NCBI GenBank assembly: GCA_900546055.1
Contig: URBG01000052.1
Coordinates: 1-5,877, forward strand
DNA: 5,877 nt
Direction: 5' to 3'
Source: an uncultured Mycoplasmatota bacterium
GTDB taxonomy: Bacteria; Bacillota_I; Bacilli_A; RF39; UBA660
Of this stretch, positions 3,671 through 5,877 are shown in pieces. Under the pieces are notes generated by a model, which searched no databases, had not been told where the DNA came from, and worked only from the letters and a program-made list of their open reading frames with translations. Both the position numbers and the translations under genes were made by a program. Every line of letters begins with the position of its first letter. Positions within the stretch are counted from its first letter, which is position 1.

Positions 3671-5877
3671 TTAACATGTTTGACACGGCGTAAAGTTAAC
3701 ATAGGCTGTCGATGAATGGGTTCCTGATGAACCATTATAATAAGCATTACAATTGTCACTTTTTGTTGAACCATAGTTAACCCAACTAGAAGCATAATCC
3801 ACCCAGCCACTATCATTATATGTTCCAGGGCCATGAAGAGTAAATCCCCCATTCCAATTAGTCGAACCAGTTGAACCATAAAAATCTCCACTAGTTACAG
3901 ATATATAACAACGCCACTGAAGACGTGCTTGAGTACTATTCTTATCTACTTCTCTAACTTGATACACTACATGAAAATAAGAGGGGCCTGGGCCTGCTGT
4001 ATTTCCAGTTGATGTTGAAGACTTAAAAGCACTTAAAATTCTAATGTACCCAGCATCTTTCCATGCAGAATAATTTCCTAGTTTATCTGCTACTCTAACC
4101 CATACCTGATTATTCCTAGCTGCAGACCATGTCCCTGAATAAGCTGAAGCAGTTGCTGAATCCCAGTCATTATACTGAGTGCTTTTATCATAGCTATAAT
4201 ATATAGTTCCCGAATTTATACCCGACAAGCTATCGCTATAACTACCTGAAATTTTTACACCTGTTCCATATTTAACCCAACTACTTCCACTACTATTACT
4301 AGCTGTTATAGTGGGTGCAGTGTTATCAGTTTTTAATGCCGTACTATAAGACGAAACAGCATTTTTATTAGCTGCTGCATCAGACACAGCGCCAGCCTTC
4401 AACCTAAATTGAGCATTACCAGTAGTTGAGCCAGCCTTAGCTGTAACCGTCCATTGATATCCATTGGTAATTGCTGTTGAACTAGATACCGCTGATATTG
4501 TCGCTACTCCTGTATTACTACTTTCAATATCAGAGGCAACTATTGTACTATCACTAAACCCATTAACATCTGTACACTTTAATACATAAGTAAGTGTAGA
4601 ACCACTTTTAATATACCCATTCACAGTAGTACCCGTTGGCCCACTTGACCATGAACAAATCGGAATTACATTATCAAACTTAAATAAAGCGCTTACTACT
4701 TGATTTGATGTATTTCCACTTACATCGGATAAGGTTCCTGCTTTGATCCATAAATAATATGTTCCTGTTAAACTTGAGTTTGATGTCGCAGGTACTGTTA
4801 CAGTTGCACTCTTTGCTCCGGCTGCATTTGTACTTGTTACACTTGACCATGAACTAGGTACTGTTGTATTTGATGTTGACCAAGCATAGTATATTGGTTG
4901 ACTGGCTTTTAATCCACTTCCTGAGTCAGCTAGATTCACAGTTACAGCTTTTCCTCCACTTACATATGTAGTCTGCGTATTTGGGCTTAAGCTTATTGTT
5001 GGTTTTGTTACATCACTTGCTTTAGCTGTATATGTTATATTTGAAGATACATTTACTGATGATGAAGCATTACCTACCTTAGTTGTTCCATTATACCATC
5101 CTAAGGTTGTATATCCTGTTAATGGCGTTATAGATGGTAAGGTTACTGCACATGTTGTCGCTGTGTTTTGAATTGTACATGTTCCACTTGTTGCTCCTAC
5201 TGCCGATACTGTACTATCTTTTGCATATGTCATTGTTACTACCTTTTTCGTTATTGCATAATATGTTGGATTACTTGTTAAGGTTAATGTGGCTCCAACA
5301 TTTAAACTACTTGTTGTAGCTGAGGCTGATGTATTCCATCCTGTTATCGTAAACCCACTTCTTGTTATACTCGGAGCTGTTACTGTACATGATGAAGATC
5401 CATTATATCTATAACATGATAAACTACTACTTCCCACACTTGTTGCTCCGTTAGTATTAAAGGTGGCTGTATAAGCTGATGTACTTTTAGTAACTGCATA
5501 ATAAGTAGTATTCGCACTTACAGCTTTAGATGTATTATGATTCCAAGCTGAGGTTGTTGATGAAGAGGATGTATTATATCCTACTACTGAAAAGCCACTG
5601 GCTCCTACTACTGTTGGTGATGTTACATTACATGTTGTACTTGTATTATACATACTGCATGTTCTTGTTACTGTAGTATCACTTACTGCTGTTCCTGATG
5701 CATTGGTTTGACTACTTGCTCCATTCTTATTAAATGTTATTGTTATTGTCTTACTTGTTATCGCATACCATGTTGAATTATTGTTTGAACTTGTTAAGGT
5801 AAGAACTTTACTACTTGCATTGTAACTACTATTATTCGTAGTACTTCCTGATGCTGTATTATATCCTATTATATTGT
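3671..5877 (-). CDS. Large exported repeat protein (InlB_B-type repeats, Ig-like domains), 5'-truncated
   Basis: The frame is open from the window edge to the TAA at 3673-3671, giving 734 visible C-terminal residues; the start and signal peptide lie beyond 5877. The ATG at 5653 is not the start: it has no ribosome binding site and falls inside a repeat, between two paired cysteines. Counting from the edge, residues 1-285 are InlB_B/Flg_new-type repeats, about 286-402, 403-518 and 519-613 are three Ig-like beta-sandwich domains (motifs such as DSGSGLK at 317-323 and DSLSGIN at 548-554), and 614-734 is a separate C-terminal domain. The protein is very rich in Ser, Thr, Asn and Gly. All twelve cysteines fall in plausible pairs: three Cys-x8-Cys in the repeats, C407/C434, and four in the last domain (C656, C709, C731, C734). 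It has no LPXTG, GW, LysM or membrane segment at this end. A surface adhesin-like role is likely from the architecture; ligand and anchoring are unknown. Confidence 0.9.
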   Translation of the reverse strand, partial: NIIGYNTASGSTTNNSSYNASSKVLTLTSSNNNSTWYAITSKTITITFNKNGASSQTNASGTAVSDTTVTRTCSMYNTSTTCNVTSPTVVGASGFSVVGYNTSSSSTTSAWNHNTSKAVSANTTYYAVTKSTSAYTATFNTNGATSVGSSSLSCYRYNGSSSCTVTAPSITRSGFTITGWNTSASATTSSLNVGATLTLTSNPTYYAITKKVVTMTYAKDSTVSAVGATSGTCTIQNTATTCAVTLPSITPLTGYTTLGWYNGTTKVGNASSSVNVSSNITYTAKASDVTKPTISLSPNTQTTYVSGGKAVTVNLADSGSGLKASQPIYYAWSTSNTTVPSSWSSVTSTNAAGAKSATVTVPATSNSSLTGTYYLWIKAGTLSDVSGNTSNQVVSALFKFDNVIPICSWSSGPTGTTVNGYIKSGSTLTYVLKCTDVNGFSDSTIVASDIESSNTGVATISAVSSSTAITNGYQWTVTAKAGSTTGNAQFRLKAGAVSDAAANKNAVSSYSTALKTDNTAPTITASNSSGSSWVKYGTGVKISGSYSDSLSGINSGTIYYSYDKSTQYNDWDSATASAYSGTWSAARNNQVWVRVADKLGNYSAWKDAGYIRILSAFKSSTSTGNTAGPGPSYFHVVYQVREVDKNSTQARLQWRCYISVTSGDFYGSTGSTNWNGGFTLHGPGTYNDSGWVDYASSWVNYGSTKSDNCNAYYNGSSGTHSSTAYVNFTPCQTC
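3674..4036 (-). other. Unrecognised C-terminal domain ending in CQTC
   Basis: Visible residues 614-734 follow a Gly/Ser/Thr linker (to about 630). The pattern of aromatic and Gly residues (QWRCYISV at 653-660, NWNGGFTLHGPGTYNDSGW at 673-691, then SSGTHSSTAYVNF at 716-728) suggests an all-beta jelly-roll or sandwich. It recalls in style the repeated beta modules of some siphophage structural proteins (DUF859-like), but I cannot show homology. Four of the protein's cysteines are here, two of them as Cys-x-x-Cys at the extreme C-terminus, directly before the stop codon. It may be a ligand-binding tip or a surface-attachment module. Confidence 0.5.
5021..5877 (-). repeat. Tandem InlB_B-type protein repeats with CX8C pairs
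   Basis: Three full units and the end of a fourth are visible: a partial at 5877-5756, then 5755-5489 (89 residues), 5488-5249 (80) and 5248-5021 (76). Each full unit has a strand like Y-T-A-T-F-N-T-N-G-A, then a Cys-x8-Cys hairpin, a [ST]-P-[ST]-[IV] strand, a G-[FY]-[ST]-x-x-G-[YW] core and a T-Y-Y-A-[IV]-T closing strand (T-Y-T-A-K in the last unit), which matches the Listeria-Bacteroides repeat outline (GYTFxGW, LYAxW, YTVTFxxNGG). The units are clearly diverged from one another, so this is an old duplication. More units probably lie upstream. Confidence 0.8.

Noticed and set aside
3667..3891. Minus-strand frame of 74 codons rich in Met, Val and Leu
   Set aside because: It overlaps the C-terminal domain of the large protein in another frame; the long frame has clear domain structure and this one does not.
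5134..5319. Plus-strand Leu-rich frame of 61 codons
   Set aside because: It is the complement of the Ser/Thr/Asn-rich repeats, which naturally yields a Leu-rich reading; there is no independent support.
3671..5653. Treating the ATG at 5653 as the true start of the large repeat protein
   Set aside because: The frame stays open to the window edge and encodes 74 more residues of the same repeat type. There is no ribosome binding site before this ATG, and it falls between the two cysteines of a repeat.
1..5877. Use of TGA as Trp (Mycoplasma-type code)
   Set aside because: Conserved Trp residues use TGG, and TGA ends the trhP2-like gene at the expected family length, so the standard code applies.
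5021..5877. CRISPR-like or DNA-level tandem array
   Set aside because: The periodicity is at protein level (76-89 codons) with diverged DNA and an unbroken reading frame; there are no short identical repeats with unique spacers.

Overview
The window looks like chromosomal DNA of a low-GC Firmicutes-type bacterium: AT-rich DNA, GAGGTG-type ribosome binding sites, and a GreA and U32-protein pair whose order resembles that of Bacilli. Within that group I would guess an Erysipelotrichia- or RF39-like gut lineage, from the Listeria-Bacteroides (InlB_B-type) repeats in the large surface protein; this is inference. Trp is encoded by TGG and TGA serves as a stop (end of trhP2), so the genetic code is standard, not Mycoplasma-type. 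Every convincing gene is on the minus strand, so transcription runs from 5877 towards 1.

Right-hand part (about 2744-5877): a large, Ser/Thr/Asn-rich exported protein enters from beyond the window. Its last 734 residues are visible: a partial plus three full InlB_B-type repeats, three Ig-like beta-sandwich domains, and an unrecognised C-terminal domain ending in Cys-x-x-Cys. It has no LPXTG motif and no membrane anchor at this end. A 270-residue protein with an N-terminal membrane anchor follows after 28 bp, probably in the same transcript, and a 13-bp hairpin (2744-2773) closes the unit. The notable feature is a Cys-x8-Cys pair in each complete repeat, which suggests a disulfide-stapled version of a fold that usually has no cysteines.

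Left-hand part (about 106-2710): a housekeeping cluster reads trhP1-like, trhP2-like, greA. The two U32 genes overlap by 8 bp and probably encode the two subunits of the prephenate-dependent tRNA hydroxylase that makes 5-hydroxyuridine at wobble position 34. GreA rescues backtracked RNA polymerase. The order matches the B. subtilis yrrN-yrrO-udk-greA cluster, without udk. An extended -10 promoter precedes trhP1, and an intrinsic terminator with a clear U-tract follows greA.

Far left edge (1-105): no supported gene. It holds two overlapping AT-rich inverted repeats and, at the very edge, a run of at least ten C next to a minus-strand TTGACA. This is either a homopolymer inside a promoter spacer (possible phase variation) or an end-of-contig sequencing artefact.
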